DNA of 64,000 bases from contig NZ_FUYE01000008.1 of assembly GCF_900167535.1 (NCBI RefSeq), positions 124,001 to 188,000 on the forward strand, written 5' to 3'. The translations under genes and the position numbers were made by a program. The notes beneath the pieces are model-generated. The model was not told the DNA's origin. It saw nothing but the letters and a program-made list of their open reading frames with translations, and ran no database searches. Of this stretch, positions 43,313 through 53,214 are shown in pieces; position 1 is the first letter of the stretch, and every line of letters starts with the position of its first letter. The stretch is from Prosthecobacter debontii (GTDB taxonomy: Bacteria; Verrucomicrobiota; Verrucomicrobiia; Verrucomicrobiales; Verrucomicrobiaceae).

Positions 43313-45832
43313 TCAGTTCAGGTAACGGAATTCAGCACTGGCCAAGAGACTTTGACAAAAGGCTGAGAGGGCGACTTTTTGAGCTCGATCCTTTGCTTGC
43401 TGGGAACCTTTGCCCTCAGTCGCCTCAGGCACAAAGCGCGACCAAAAACTCTTGATCGCAGTCCATTCCTCAGCCGAGGGAACTCGTGAAAAAGCGAGCT
43501 GATAAGCGTAGTGCAGACGATCCAGGGCTGTGCCGGGATATTTGCCCAACCTTTCAGCAAAGGCATCGGCGGCACTCAACACCTGCGGATTGTTCATCAA
43601 GAACAGACTTTGGCTCGGCACATTGGTGGTATCGCGCTCGCCATTGACCAAACTTGCATCTGGGAAATCGAACACGGTGAGAAACTCTGGGATCTGATCC
43701 CTCAAAATGGGCAGGTAGATGCTGCGGTAGTTGTAGGACGGAGTCGAGATGTCACGGAACAAGGTCACTAAGCCTTCCCTCCCCTCGCCTGCACGAGCGA
43801 CAGGGGAACCGTCCACGGGATAAAGATTCAGCGTGCCTGCGACAGCAAGCATGGAATCCCGCAACGCCTCTGCATCCAACCGACGCTGATTCATCCGCCA
43901 ATGCCATTTGTTGTCTGGGTCCACCGCATAGTTGGCCACGTCGTAGGTCGATGCCATTTGATAACTGCGACTGAGCATGATCTCGCGGATCATCGACTTC
44001 ACCGACCAGCCTTTTTTCACGAAGGAGATCGCCAAATAATCCAACAGCTCTGGGTGGCTGGGCTTCTGCCCCATGAATCCAAAATTGTCGGGAGTCGTCA
44101 CGATACCTGCCCCCATGAGCTTCGACCAGATGCGATTCACCATGACGCGTGCGGTTAAGGGATTGTCCGAACTCGCGATGAACCAAGCCAAATCCAATCG
44201 GCCACTGCCCTGACTGATGTTACGAGGCTCATCCTCCGCACATAGCACCTCGACCAAGCCACGAGGAACGACATCCCCAGGTTGCTTCAAATCCCCACGC
44301 ACGAGCAACGGGCTGTTGACCGGGAGATCACGATCCAGGACCCCCATCGCCAACGAACGAACCGAGCCATCGTCGTAAAACTGATCCAGATCGGCCTTGA
44401 GAGCCTCCGACCGATCCCGTGCTGCACGAATGCGCAGCAAATCAGCCGCGTTGTTGTTTTCCCTCCTCTCTCGGCGTTGCGCCAAGACAGCCCGCTCAGC
44501 CTCTTCAGCGGAGGCGTTCGCCGTCTCATAACGCTGTTTGAGCTCGGCATACTCCGAGGCCGAGATGGAGGCCAATCCTGAGATTTGCCCAGCCCCAGGT
44601 TCCAGCTCGATCAACGAACTCGGATTGTTATTCTGGAGTTGCCGATTCGTGCCATACAGCGTCTCACTGCTGAGGAAAATACCCGCCAGCGCATAGTAGT
44701 CGCGCTGCGTCACGGGATCGAACTTATGATCATGGCAGCGCGCACAGGCCAGCGTTAGCCCCAGCATGGATTGAGAAATCGCATCGATCTGCTCATCCAC
44801 CATATCCATCGTAAACTGGCGGCGGTCTCGGTTGTTGTGCCCTTTCGACCCTATGGCCAAAAAACCAGTGGCCACGATCTTTTCCGCCTGATCGCGTTGA
44901 CTCTCATGACGCATGAGATCACCAGCAATCTGCTCTTTCACAAACTGGTCGTAGGGTTTGTCGCGATTGAAGGCATCAATGACATAATCCCGATAACGCC
45001 AGGCATGGGGATAAAGCACGTTCACTTCCTTACCACTGCTCTCCCCATAGCGGGCCACATCCAGCCAATAACGCCCCCAGCGCTCACCAAATCGAGGTGA
45101 ATCGAGATACTGCTGAATGACCTGCTCTGTGGCTTGTGGAGAAGTGTCTTTGAGATACGCCTCGACTTCTTCTGGGCTGGGTGGCAGCCCGGTCAGGTCA
45201 AAGGCGATGCGGCGAATCAAGGTGCGCCTTTCGGCGTCCGGAGCAGGTTTAAGCCCCGCTTTTTCATAGCCCGCCTGCACCCACTGATCAATGGTGGAAC
45301 GAGCCCAACTGGCGTCCTTCAATTCAGGCACAACCGACAGCTTCGGTTTCTGAAAAGACCAGTGCTGCCGCCCTTCCTTCATATTGATCTCACGTCTCCC
45401 CCCCGTAGCGTTGGCCACTGTTTGCTCACGTGGATCGGGAGCCCCCATCTCAATCCACTTTTTGAAGTTGCTGATCACCTCTTCGGGCAGCTTGTTTTTC
45501 GGAGGCATTTGCATGTCATCCCGCTGCCAGGTCATGGCCTCGTAAATGGAGCTTTCGCCGACGCTACCGGGAGTCACGCCGGCATGGCCAGACTCACCGC
45601 CGAGCTGCAATCCTTGCTTGGTGTCGAGCGTCAGCCCCCCTTTAATCTTATCCGACGCCGCCGAGTGACACTTGTAACAATGCTCCACCAAGACCGGGCG
45701 GATGTTCTTTTCAAAGAACTGCAACTGATCCGCTGAAACTTCAGCATGGGCACCGCTCATGATCTCTGCCGACGCTGCACTCAGCGCCGCAGTCCAGATC
45801 AATGAGAAAAAGAGGCTGGAGAATACCTTCAT
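43313..45832 (-). CDS. Planctomycete-type cytochrome C with DUF1549 and DUF1553 domains
   Basis: An 839-residue exported protein. A Sec signal (MKVFSSLFFSLIWTAALSAASA) is followed by the PSCyt1 heme-binding motif HCYKCHSAASDK (Cys52 and Cys55 with His56), then a long DUF1549 domain (AFDLTGLPPSPEEVEAYL) and a DUF1553 domain (ARVMVNRIWSKLMGAGIVTT). This is the most common domain order in Planctomycetes and Verrucomicrobia, and the function is unproven, although electron transfer or polysaccharide-linked roles are suggested. I use the ATG at 45832; an earlier one at 45841 adds three residues. It precedes the DUF1501 gene, its usual partner, and both should be co-expressed. Confidence 0.9.
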   Translation of the reverse strand: MKVFSSLFFSLIWTAALSAASAEIMSGAHAEVSADQLQFFEKNIRPVLVEHCYKCHSAASDKIKGGLTLDTKQGLQLGGESGHAGVTPGSVGESSIYEAMTWQRDDMQMPPKNKLPEEVISNFKKWIEMGAPDPREQTVANATGGRREINMKEGRQHWSFQKPKLSVVPELKDASWARSTIDQWVQAGYEKAGLKPAPDAERRTLIRRIAFDLTGLPPSPEEVEAYLKDTSPQATEQVIQQYLDSPRFGERWGRYWLDVARYGESSGKEVNVLYPHAWRYRDYVIDAFNRDKPYDQFVKEQIAGDLMRHESQRDQAEKIVATGFLAIGSKGHNNRDRRQFTMDMVDEQIDAISQSMLGLTLACARCHDHKFDPVTQRDYYALAGIFLSSETLYGTNRQLQNNNPSSLIELEPGAGQISGLASISASEYAELKQRYETANASAEEAERAVLAQRRERRENNNAADLLRIRAARDRSEALKADLDQFYDDGSVRSLAMGVLDRDLPVNSPLLVRGDLKQPGDVVPRGLVEVLCAEDEPRNISQGSGRLDLAWFIASSDNPLTARVMVNRIWSKLMGAGIVTTPDNFGFMGQKPSHPELLDYLAISFVKKGWSVKSMIREIMLSRSYQMASTYDVANYAVDPDNKWHWRMNQRRLDAEALRDSMLAVAGTLNLYPVDGSPVARAGEGREGLVTLFRDISTPSYNYRSIYLPILRDQIPEFLTVFDFPDASLVNGERDTTNVPSQSLFLMNNPQVLSAADAFAERLGKYPGTALDRLHYAYQLAFSRVPSAEEWTAIKSFWSRFVPEATEGKGSQQAKDRAQKVALSAFCQSLLASAEFRYLN

Positions 45833-45906
45833 GGCCGTCATCGATTTTTACGATGACGTGAAACCCGGTTAGGCCAGACGAGTTGCGAGCTTTTTTTGAA
45901 ACCTTA

Positions 45907-47844
45907 TCAAGGAGCCTGCCGTCCGAACTTTCTCTCCAGCTCTCCCAAAGACATTTGAATCAAGGTCGGGCGTCCATGGGGGCAGCAATACGGCATCTCG
46001 CATGCGAAGAGATCATTCAGCAATGCCTGCAACTCTGGCATGGAAAGTCGGTCATTGGCTTTCACGGAGTGGCGACATACGGTCGTAGCGATCATATCCT
46101 CCCCCAACCGCAGCGCTGAGGTCTTCGAACTCAAGCTCTGCAGTTCCTCAATCACCTGGTCCAACCAAGCCAACGGGTCGTCGGTTTTCAGAAAAGTCGG
46201 CAGCGCCTCAATCTTAAAGGTATTAGGCCCGAAAGGCTCTGCTTCGATTCCCAGCCTCGCCAGCGCATCCAGATGGCGTTTCAGTAAATCCGCTTCTCGG
46301 GGACTGGTCTGGAGCGTCAGAGGCATCAGCAGCCTCTGAGAGGGCACACCGCCTTTTTCCATGGCTTTGCGCATCTTTTCGAAATTGACGCGTTCGTGAG
46401 CTGCATGCTGATCCATTACCACAAGACCCTCGGCGCTTTCCATGAGGACATACAGTTTATGCAGCACGCCGATGATGCGAAAGGAGGGCATGCGAGACAT
46501 CGAATCCGGCGACTCGCCTCCATCGACTGAAGAAGATGCATCATGGCCCATCGGCTCCCCTTTTTCAGCAGACAGCCTATCCGGAGCTTCTTCAATCGGC
46601 GCCACCACCTCTCGTGGAGGAAGGCTGGGGGAAACGACCTGAGGCGTCACCGGCTCGGCGGGTTTCTCCCGCCACGCTGGCGCAAAATCGGGCTTGTCCT
46701 TCATGCGTAAGCTCCCCTGTTGCGCGGGGAACTCGCTATTCAAACGCGGCGCTAGGACCGGCCCTGCGGATGGCATCGCTAATTCCACCTGTTCAGGCGC
46801 AGGTGATGGAGCCGCTGGGCGTTGGGCGGGCACATGCCCCGTAGGAAGCTTACTCCCGGTCTCCAAAGCCCTTTTGACAGCTCTGGCCACGGCTTCACGA
46901 ACCGCAAAACCATCGTGAAAACGCACTTCCTTTTTTGCGGGATGCACGTTGATGTCAAAAGCGTGGGCATCCATCTCCAGGAACATGAAAGTCACCGGAT
47001 ACTGCCCCTTCATCAGTGCATTGTGAAAGCCCTCCTTCAAACCGTAGTTGATCGCAGGGCTCTCGATCGGGCGACCATTCAAAAAAGTAATCTGCTGCTG
47101 GCGGCTGGAGCGGCTCAACCCTGGCCCCCCGACATAACCCGCCACACTGACGCCCAGATGCTCCACCTCAGGCAGCTTGATCAACCGCAATACCAGATCT
47201 TCTCCCACCAATCCACGAATACGCTCCAAGGGATCTTCCGTCGCTGGTAGATGGAACGCCACACTTCCATCTCGAATCAACGTGAATGCCGTGCCGGGAT
47301 TGGCAATCGCGTGCAGCCGAAACTGTTGCTCGATATGGGCATATTCAGTGGCTTCCGTCCGCAGAAACTTCCGTCGAGCAGGCACATTGAAAAAAAGCGA
47401 ACGCACTTCAATGACCGTCCCGGCTGCGCCGCCATGGTCGCGCACGCCACTGAGCTTACCTCCTAACACCTCGATTTCCGTCCCACTCAAGACATCGCGT
47501 TCCCGTGTCGCGAGACGAAATCGGCTCACACTGGCGATGCTCGGCAAAGCTTCTCCGCGAAATCCAAACGTTCGAATCGCTGCCAGGTCCTCTTTGGTCC
47601 GGATCTTGCTCGTCGCGTGCCGCTCCATGCAAAGCAAGGCATCTTCCCGGTCCATCCCGCATCCGTCGTCGGTGATGCGTATGAGTGCCGTGCCGCCACG
47701 CTGCACCTCGACCGTCACATGCTTCGCGCCAGCATCCAGGCTGTTTTCCACCAGTTCACGGATGACGGCGGCGGGGCGCTCCACCACCTCTCCTGCCGCC
47801 ACTTGGCTGGCTAAAGAATCCGAAAGAATACGAATTTTTGACAT
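45907..47844 (-). CDS. mutL: DNA mismatch repair endonuclease MutL
   Basis: A 645-residue MutL. The N-terminal GHKL ATPase has ENSLDAGAKHVTVE, DDGCGMDREDAL and GFRGEALPSIASVSRF. The C-terminal dimerisation domain has the endonuclease motif DQHAAHERVNFEK, matching the DQHA(x)2E(x)4E consensus, so this MutL probably nicks DNA itself, as in organisms lacking MutH. The linker between the domains is long, Pro- and Glu-rich (about residues 330-440). The ATG at 47844 is chosen since SKIRILSDSLASQVAAGEVV is the true start of the family. No mutS lies nearby. Confidence 0.95.
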   Translation of the reverse strand: MSKIRILSDSLASQVAAGEVVERPAAVIRELVENSLDAGAKHVTVEVQRGGTALIRITDDGCGMDREDALLCMERHATSKIRTKEDLAAIRTFGFRGEALPSIASVSRFRLATRERDVLSGTEIEVLGGKLSGVRDHGGAAGTVIEVRSLFFNVPARRKFLRTEATEYAHIEQQFRLHAIANPGTAFTLIRDGSVAFHLPATEDPLERIRGLVGEDLVLRLIKLPEVEHLGVSVAGYVGGPGLSRSSRQQQITFLNGRPIESPAINYGLKEGFHNALMKGQYPVTFMFLEMDAHAFDINVHPAKKEVRFHDGFAVREAVARAVKRALETGSKLPTGHVPAQRPAAPSPAPEQVELAMPSAGPVLAPRLNSEFPAQQGSLRMKDKPDFAPAWREKPAEPVTPQVVSPSLPPREVVAPIEEAPDRLSAEKGEPMGHDASSSVDGGESPDSMSRMPSFRIIGVLHKLYVLMESAEGLVVMDQHAAHERVNFEKMRKAMEKGGVPSQRLLMPLTLQTSPREADLLKRHLDALARLGIEAEPFGPNTFKIEALPTFLKTDDPLAWLDQVIEELQSLSSKTSALRLGEDMIATTVCRHSVKANDRLSMPELQALLNDLFACEMPYCCPHGRPTLIQMSLGELERKFGRQAP

Positions 47845-47953
47845 AACACTGCAAATAGTGCAGGACGAATGCACGTAACCCATCATGTGACACGATCACA
47901 CCAGATTGCGACACCTGGTTTTCCCAATTTCCCTCCTGACCTTTGTTTTTAAT

Positions 47954-48283
47954 ATGATTCAACTCACTTCGAACGCCATTAGCGAGCTTTCCCAGATGCT
48001 GACCGCCAAGCAGGCTGTCGCTGGCAGCGGGCTCCGGATCGGTGTGGAAAAGGGCGGATGTGCTGGATGGCAATATGCAATGAGCATTACCCAGCCTCAA
48101 CCCTCCGATCATCTTTTTACCGATGGGGGTGTCACCCTCATTGTGGATCGTGACAGCCTTCGCCTTCTTGAAGGTAGCACAATTGATTACGTGGACGATC
48201 TGAATGATTCAGGCTTCCGAGTCATCAACCCGAACGCAACCCGCAGCTGCGGCTGTGGAACATCCTTTGAACCAAAGGAATAG
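47954..48283 (+). CDS. IscA/HesB-type iron-sulfur cluster assembly or carrier protein
   Basis: A 109-residue A-type carrier. The three cluster-binding cysteines occur as GGCAGWQY (around residue 35) and SCGCGTSF at the C-terminus, in the C-x(n)-C-x-C arrangement of IscA, SufA and ErpA. The start ATG at 47954 begins MIQLTSNAISELSQML, the normal family opening. It would hand Fe-S clusters to apo-enzymes in the cytoplasm. The gene is divergent from mutL with a 109-bp spacer. No other isc or suf genes are in the window. Confidence 0.92.
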   Translation: MIQLTSNAISELSQMLTAKQAVAGSGLRIGVEKGGCAGWQYAMSITQPQPSDHLFTDGGVTLIVDRDSLRLLEGSTIDYVDDLNDSGFRVINPNATRSCGCGTSFEPKE

Positions 48284-48397
48284 ATGTGAGGAACAAAATT
48301 TCGGTTTATTCACAAAAAAAACTTTTCTTTTTGGTTTGAACCAGTAAAATTTCATAGAGCTACTTTTACAGTTTTTAATAATTTTCTCATTTTTGAT

Positions 48398-49195
48398 ATG
48401 CAAGTTCGTTTTCTCAGCGACGGCAGCGAATACCGCTCTTACGGTGGTGGTAGCCTTTCCCAGAAAAAAGAGGGCGGTGGCATCTTCTGGTGGGCCATTT
48501 TGATTACCCTCCTTATGGGGGCTGCAACTTTCTGCTGGTTTTTCAGCATCATGGTTTTTTCACACCCTGAAAAACCCTTCAATTACAAGGTTCTGGCAAA
48601 ATTTAAAAAACTTACGCCACTTCGTCCTTATACGATCTACACCGCTCCTAATGGGAAGTCCTTCGGCCCGCGGGATCTGTTGGCGGAGTTTTATTCCTAT
48701 AACTATGAGCAGCTCAGCGTGCGTAATGACATGCTGAAGCGTTCCTATCTCAAAAATTACCAACACGAACAGCCCCTCTACCTGCTGGGCAGTTTCCGCG
48801 TTCTCAATGTCCGCGCACTGACCGATTCAGATGTGTTTACCAAAGGCTGGATCGTTCGTGCTCGTGCCAGTGACCTTGAAGATGTGGATCTTGAATTGGT
48901 CCTGCCAGGGCTAACCAAAGACTCGCCTCCCTTCACCACCGGAGACACATTCAATCTCCAAAAGCGCAACTATGCCTCCGCGTTGCATGTCCAGCGGATG
49001 GAAGAAGATCGGATGTGCGTGACTGTGGTGCCGCTCGCGTATCAAGCAGTGTCCAAAGCTGGGGCGGATAGCCTTGCATTGACCCCTCCAGAAAGCCTGA
49101 ACATGGAAGCCTATTGGCCAATCACACGTGATCCGGGACCTGAATTCGCGGCAACGAAAGATGAAACCGTAGAGGTCGCCTCAGCCAAACAATAA
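48398..49195 (+). CDS. Unknown single-pass membrane protein
   Basis: A 265-residue protein not matching a family I recognise. A short cytoplasmic N-terminus (SDGSEYRSYGGGSLSQKKEG) is followed by one membrane helix at about 29-54 (FWWAILITLLMGAATFCWFF). A periplasmic domain of about 210 residues follows, rich in beta-structure and aromatic residues (KKLTPLRPYTIYTAPNGKSF). The segment GPRDLLAEFYSYNYEQLSVR begins a repeated Tyr-rich patch. The gene has its own strong terminator and an unusually AT-rich upstream spacer. It may be a Verrucomicrobial lineage-specific protein. Confidence 0.7.
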   Translation: MQVRFLSDGSEYRSYGGGSLSQKKEGGGIFWWAILITLLMGAATFCWFFSIMVFSHPEKPFNYKVLAKFKKLTPLRPYTIYTAPNGKSFGPRDLLAEFYSYNYEQLSVRNDMLKRSYLKNYQHEQPLYLLGSFRVLNVRALTDSDVFTKGWIVRARASDLEDVDLELVLPGLTKDSPPFTTGDTFNLQKRNYASALHVQRMEEDRMCVTVVPLAYQAVSKAGADSLALTPPESLNMEAYWPITRDPGPEFAATKDETVEVASAKQ

Positions 49196-49501
49196 GTTTA
49201 GCAAGCCACAGAACTCACATTCAGTTAGGTAAACATTGAAAAACCGCGCTCAATCGAGCGCGGTTTTTTTCATTTCTCAACCCACAGAACAAGCCGCAAG
49301 GACACCTAACAATCAATAACATCACCCAGCATCCATCAAGGCATAGACGCAGTAGTGAATAAGGAAGAGACGCCTAACAAATCCTACAACCATCTTCACG
49401 GAACTACCGGAGCAATTAGACTGACCCTATCCTTACGCTGATCTCAGTGACGGCGTGCTATTATCCAAGAGGCTGTAACGCTCCAAACTCTCTTGACCGT
49501 T
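49196..49501. other. Intergenic spacer (306 bp) with a terminator, otherwise featureless
   Basis: The spacer separates the unknown membrane protein gene from the leftward CxxCH heme protein gene that ends at 49502. It holds the terminator at 49239-49270. I could find no gene, repeat or RNA in the remaining 230 bp. Confidence 0.5.
49239..49270 (+). terminator. Rho-independent terminator of the unknown membrane protein gene
   Basis: An A-rich start, then CCGCGCTC paired with GAGCGCGG around a four-base loop (AATC), and a run of T residues immediately after. It lies 44 bp after the stop at 49195. The symmetrical A and T tracts could also end the opposing transcript of the CxxCH protein gene. 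Confidence 0.9.
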
Positions 49502-52300
49502 TCACTTGAGACTCAGAATGAAAGCTTTGACGTCCTCATACTCTTGCGGCTTCAAGATCAATTGCATGGGCGGCATCGGGCTGATCGGCGTGGCGGTATA
49601 ACCCTCCGCCAGCTTGGCGTTTGGATTGACCAAGGACTCGATCAAATAGGCATCGTCTTTACGGCCTGCTATTCCGTCCAAGGCAGGACCCACAGTGCTA
49701 CCTTTACCCCTCAGTGAATGGCAGGTGACACAAGCGGCCACAGGATGCTTCCAAAAAATTTGTTCACCACGCTCACGATCCCCGATGAGAGGTTTGTCTT
49801 GGGTCCCTGCGGGAACAATCAATTCACACAAGCTGACATCATCAAAGTAGCCATCCCCTTTGGCGACGTGTAGCAAATTGATACTCGCACGCGTCTTATC
49901 CGGATTGGTAAAGATCACTTCCACCTCATTCCAATCACTGTCTTTTGCGGTGTCCTTTTCGGTCTCGTGGCGACCGATGTGATCATTAAAACTGACCTTG
50001 CCTTTCAACGCATGCGTCTTCACCCAACCACGCAGGCGATAGGTTCTACCAGGCTTTAATGCGACATCCTGATACAGGCTGGTGTCCGCCTCATCGCGGG
50101 TAATGCAGCGGACCGCTCGTTCCCCATCATGAGCGTTACCCTCACCTGTCAGACTTGCCCACTCGGCCTTGGCATTTCCTGGCTTTTCTCCATAGTCACG
50201 ACGACGCCACCCTTCTGGAAGGCCATCAGCGCCCACTTTTTCAAATCCAGCGTTTACCAAGAGGTTGGGCCCTTCTTGATAGAGTTGCACGTGATGCTTT
50301 TTCGACAAGACACGGCTTGCCTCTAACAACCATTCATCCTGAGCTGTCGCAGGATCTGCGATCAACTGACCGACCAGGGTTTTGATTTCGTCGGAGGTTT
50401 CAAATTCGGCTACCTTAACCCAAGCGGCGAGACGAGTCTGCAAATTAGGATCTTGGACGACACCTGAACCGAAGAGCATCGAAGACGCCCCTGCGTCACG
50501 CCCCAGTGCCCGTATCGCATTTCGACGCAGCACGCCGTCAGGAGACAGTAATGCGGAGCGATGGGTCGCCTCATCCAAGCGTCCAAGGCCGTGCAGCGCC
50601 CATAAAGCATGCACTGCCCCGATACCACCCGCCTTGATCCGCCTAACAAGATCCGCATCATCGACTTCTCCAGCTTCCACGAACTCCCGTTGAGCAGTCA
50701 GCCGGGACCACTGAGTGTCTCCATCCAAGGCGGGTGCCTTAACGACAGCGGATTTCCCTTTAGCCACGACTCGATAAATTCGGCCGCGAGTATGATCGCG
50801 CAAATCGTTCTTGTGTGCTCCCCCTACACCCGTCTCCCCCTTAAAGCCGCCTCGTTCGATACTCGGGGTGGGATTATGCTGAATGATGAAGTTCTGAAAG
50901 TCGGCAAACCAGATCGCTCCGTCGGGTCCCACTTCGGCAAAAACTGGCGACATCCATTCATCCGAACTCGCCACCAGATTAAATGCATCCTTGGCGATGT
51001 AACCTGCGCCATCCGCTTGAACATTCATCAGAGAGATGACCTTCATCGTCGGCTCGCACACCATGGCCATGCCTTGCAAGCGATCAGGGAGTGCCTTGCT
51101 CTCAATGAATGCACATCCAGCAGCAGCCGTGTAGCCATTGAAGACATCCACCTGCCGAAAGTTTGGCGTGATCGAGTGGACGGTATCGACCTGATTGATT
51201 TTCTTGGCCGTCATGACCCGGATCCCTGCCGGGGCGATCGTGGCCGGGATACCTCCATAGAAGAGTGGGGCCCCATTGGCCGTGCCGCCAAACTGATCTC
51301 CTGCTGCGTTGGCACTATGCCCCCAGGCATTGTTGGTGAACTGATGCAAGAACTCCAAAGCACTGCCATCGGCGCGGAAACGATACGTGCCCATGGTAAA
51401 GCTGAGCTTTTTCCCACCAACCTCACCGTCAAACCCACTGTAACCGACGCAGCCGTAAATCCAGTTATCCAAGCCGTAATGAAGATTGCTCGCTTGAGCA
51501 TGAGTATCCCGGATGCCATAACCCGTGATGATATCCTGGCGGATGTCCGCCTTATCATCGCCGTCTGTATCTTTCAGGAACATGAATCGGGGAGGTTGAC
51601 TGACGATCACCCCACCGTTGGCAAAGACGAGCGCCGTGGGAATATTGAGATGGTCGGCGAACACGGTGAATTTATCTGCACGCCCATCTCCATCCGTGTC
51701 TTCGCAGATCTTGATGGAATCATGCCCACGTCCATCCTCCTCTAAGCCGTGAGGGTAATCGCTGGTTTCACACACCCAGCAGCGTCCACGCGCATCCCAT
51801 GCCATGGCAATGGGTTTACGGATGTCAGGCTCAGCCGCAAACAGCTTCAGTTCAACATCAGCTGGTACTTGTGTGCGCTCCATGCTGCCTTTGACGCTGA
51901 AGGGATGTTGAAAGGTCACCGGTTGCGGACGTTTCTCGTAGTTGGCCACCATCGGATGGCTCTCACGGATTTCAGGTTCTCGCTTCTCGATGAACGCCAT
52001 GTAGGAATCGCGACGCTGAGGGGAAAGGGCCTTCAAAACACGCTCCCGAACCTCGTCAAAAGACCCCGCTTCCGACGATTGAATCACGACGTCATACTCA
52101 TGGGCTCGTGAGTCGTCTTGAGCATAATCGAACCAAATCGCATCGCGGCCGAGATTCTTCATCAGGTCGTGCAACGGTCCCACCTGAGTCTGCTCCGCCC
52201 CCTCATGATCAACATAAAGCACACGGATCGGCCCTTCCGAGGGTCGGTCCGCCAAGATGAATAAGGGAATCAACAAAAGAGAAATGCAGAGACGCTTCAT
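49502..52300 (-). CDS. PVC-type CxxCH heme-binding membrane-bound dehydrogenase-like protein
   Basis: A 932-residue exported protein typical of Planctomycetes and Verrucomicrobia. After a Sec signal (MKRLCISLLLIPLFILA) comes a short ThuA/flavodoxin-like stretch (IRVLYVDHEGAEQT). A beta-propeller dehydrogenase-like domain follows (LKLFAAEPDIRKPIAMAWDA, WVCETSDYPHGL, SNLHYGLDNWIYGCVGYSGF). Next come a HEAT-like helical section, a carbohydrate-binding-like beta module (NLLVNAGFEKVGADGLPEGW) and a C-terminal cytochrome c domain with CVTCHSLRG at residues 857-861 and a likely axial Met near residue 911. It may couple oxidation of a sugar or alcohol to the respiratory chain, but this is inference. 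The gene is monocistronic and divergent from pgsA. Confidence 0.88.
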   Translation of the reverse strand: MKRLCISLLLIPLFILADRPSEGPIRVLYVDHEGAEQTQVGPLHDLMKNLGRDAIWFDYAQDDSRAHEYDVVIQSSEAGSFDEVRERVLKALSPQRRDSYMAFIEKREPEIRESHPMVANYEKRPQPVTFQHPFSVKGSMERTQVPADVELKLFAAEPDIRKPIAMAWDARGRCWVCETSDYPHGLEEDGRGHDSIKICEDTDGDGRADKFTVFADHLNIPTALVFANGGVIVSQPPRFMFLKDTDGDDKADIRQDIITGYGIRDTHAQASNLHYGLDNWIYGCVGYSGFDGEVGGKKLSFTMGTYRFRADGSALEFLHQFTNNAWGHSANAAGDQFGGTANGAPLFYGGIPATIAPAGIRVMTAKKINQVDTVHSITPNFRQVDVFNGYTAAAGCAFIESKALPDRLQGMAMVCEPTMKVISLMNVQADGAGYIAKDAFNLVASSDEWMSPVFAEVGPDGAIWFADFQNFIIQHNPTPSIERGGFKGETGVGGAHKNDLRDHTRGRIYRVVAKGKSAVVKAPALDGDTQWSRLTAQREFVEAGEVDDADLVRRIKAGGIGAVHALWALHGLGRLDEATHRSALLSPDGVLRRNAIRALGRDAGASSMLFGSGVVQDPNLQTRLAAWVKVAEFETSDEIKTLVGQLIADPATAQDEWLLEASRVLSKKHHVQLYQEGPNLLVNAGFEKVGADGLPEGWRRRDYGEKPGNAKAEWASLTGEGNAHDGERAVRCITRDEADTSLYQDVALKPGRTYRLRGWVKTHALKGKVSFNDHIGRHETEKDTAKDSDWNEVEVIFTNPDKTRASINLLHVAKGDGYFDDVSLCELIVPAGTQDKPLIGDRERGEQIFWKHPVAACVTCHSLRGKGSTVGPALDGIAGRKDDAYLIESLVNPNAKLAEGYTATPISPMPPMQLILKPQEYEDVKAFILSLK

Positions 52301-52532
52301 GGTTGGGCTAACAGCTTTTAAGTTCGTGCATGATAACGCTCGCCCTCTAGCCACTCCCTAGGACAACTTTTATACGAAATCGGACACAGATGCTCATTTC
52401 CCGGTGCAGACGCGCTCAGAGAGTCTGGGAGACATCCACGTCGAAAAAGACTTCCGAATCCCCGCTCCTGTGGGAAAAGACAACGTCTCATTGCAATCAT
52501 GCCCTTAGCGGGTTAAAGAACAGGTCCGCTCT

Positions 52533-53105
52533 GTGACCTTTGCCACCCAGATCACGCTCTTTCGCATCCTCCTCATCCCCGTCTTCGTTGGGTTGGCGAT
52601 CTATTATGGGGATAGCGTCGCTTTGGGCCAGGCCAACGAAATGCTACGTTGGTGGACCATTGCGGTGTTTGCAACGGCGGCGCTAAGCGATGCGGTGGAT
52701 GGCTATGTCGCTCGCCACTTCAATCAAAAGAGTCGTTTAGGCGCTATTTTGGATCCTTTGGCAGATAAACTCTTGCTGCTCTCCGCCATCATCACCCTGA
52801 GCTTCACAGGCTGGCGCCAGCATTTCCCCCTGTGGTTTCCCGTGCTTGTGATCTCCCGTGACCTCGCCAGCATCGGAGGTGCCTTTCTCATCGACTACCT
52901 CACGGGGAAATGCGTCATCCAGCCGCACTGGACGGGCAAAGTGGCGACCTTTGCTCAATTTGCTGCTATCCTCTGGTTGATGCTCGATTTCCCAGCCCTG
53001 GCTTGGCCGACAGCCGTCGCAGGTGCCTTCACCGCCGTCTCCGGCTTCTTAAATTTAGCAGCGGGCGTCCGTCAGGTACAGAAGCATAGCGGTAAGCATG
53101 TTTAG
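52533..53105 (+). CDS. pgsA: CDP-diacylglycerol-glycerol-3-phosphate 3-phosphatidyltransferase
   Basis: A 190-residue integral membrane enzyme that makes phosphatidylglycerolphosphate from CDP-diacylglycerol and glycerol-3-phosphate. The CDP-alcohol phosphotransferase motif D-x2-D-G-x2-A-R-x8-G-x3-D-x3-D is present as SDAVDGYVARHFNQKSRLG, then AILDPLADKL. It has four to six hydrophobic helices. The start is a GTG at 52533, which gives the family's usual first helix (TFATQITLFRILLIPVF). It precedes der with a 109-bp gap holding a weak terminator-like hairpin. Confidence 0.93.
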   Translation: MTFATQITLFRILLIPVFVGLAIYYGDSVALGQANEMLRWWTIAVFATAALSDAVDGYVARHFNQKSRLGAILDPLADKLLLLSAIITLSFTGWRQHFPLWFPVLVISRDLASIGGAFLIDYLTGKCVIQPHWTGKVATFAQFAAILWLMLDFPALAWPTAVAGAFTAVSGFLNLAAGVRQVQKHSGKHV

Positions 53106-53113
53106 TCGATGAT

Positions 53114-53135
53114 CCTGTGGCATCGCAGGGGTTTT
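53114..53135 (+). terminator. Weak terminator-like hairpin after pgsA
   Basis: CCTGTG pairs with CGCAGG (one G-U) around a four-base loop, followed by GGTTTTCC. The T-tract is short, so partial read-through into der is likely. Confidence 0.3.
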
Positions 53136-53214
53136 CCTCCCCTTGACCCACCGCCCCTCCGCCGCCATCTCTTCCTCTTCATTTTTCGTCAGATTCAGCC
53201 CTCCATTTTCCCTC

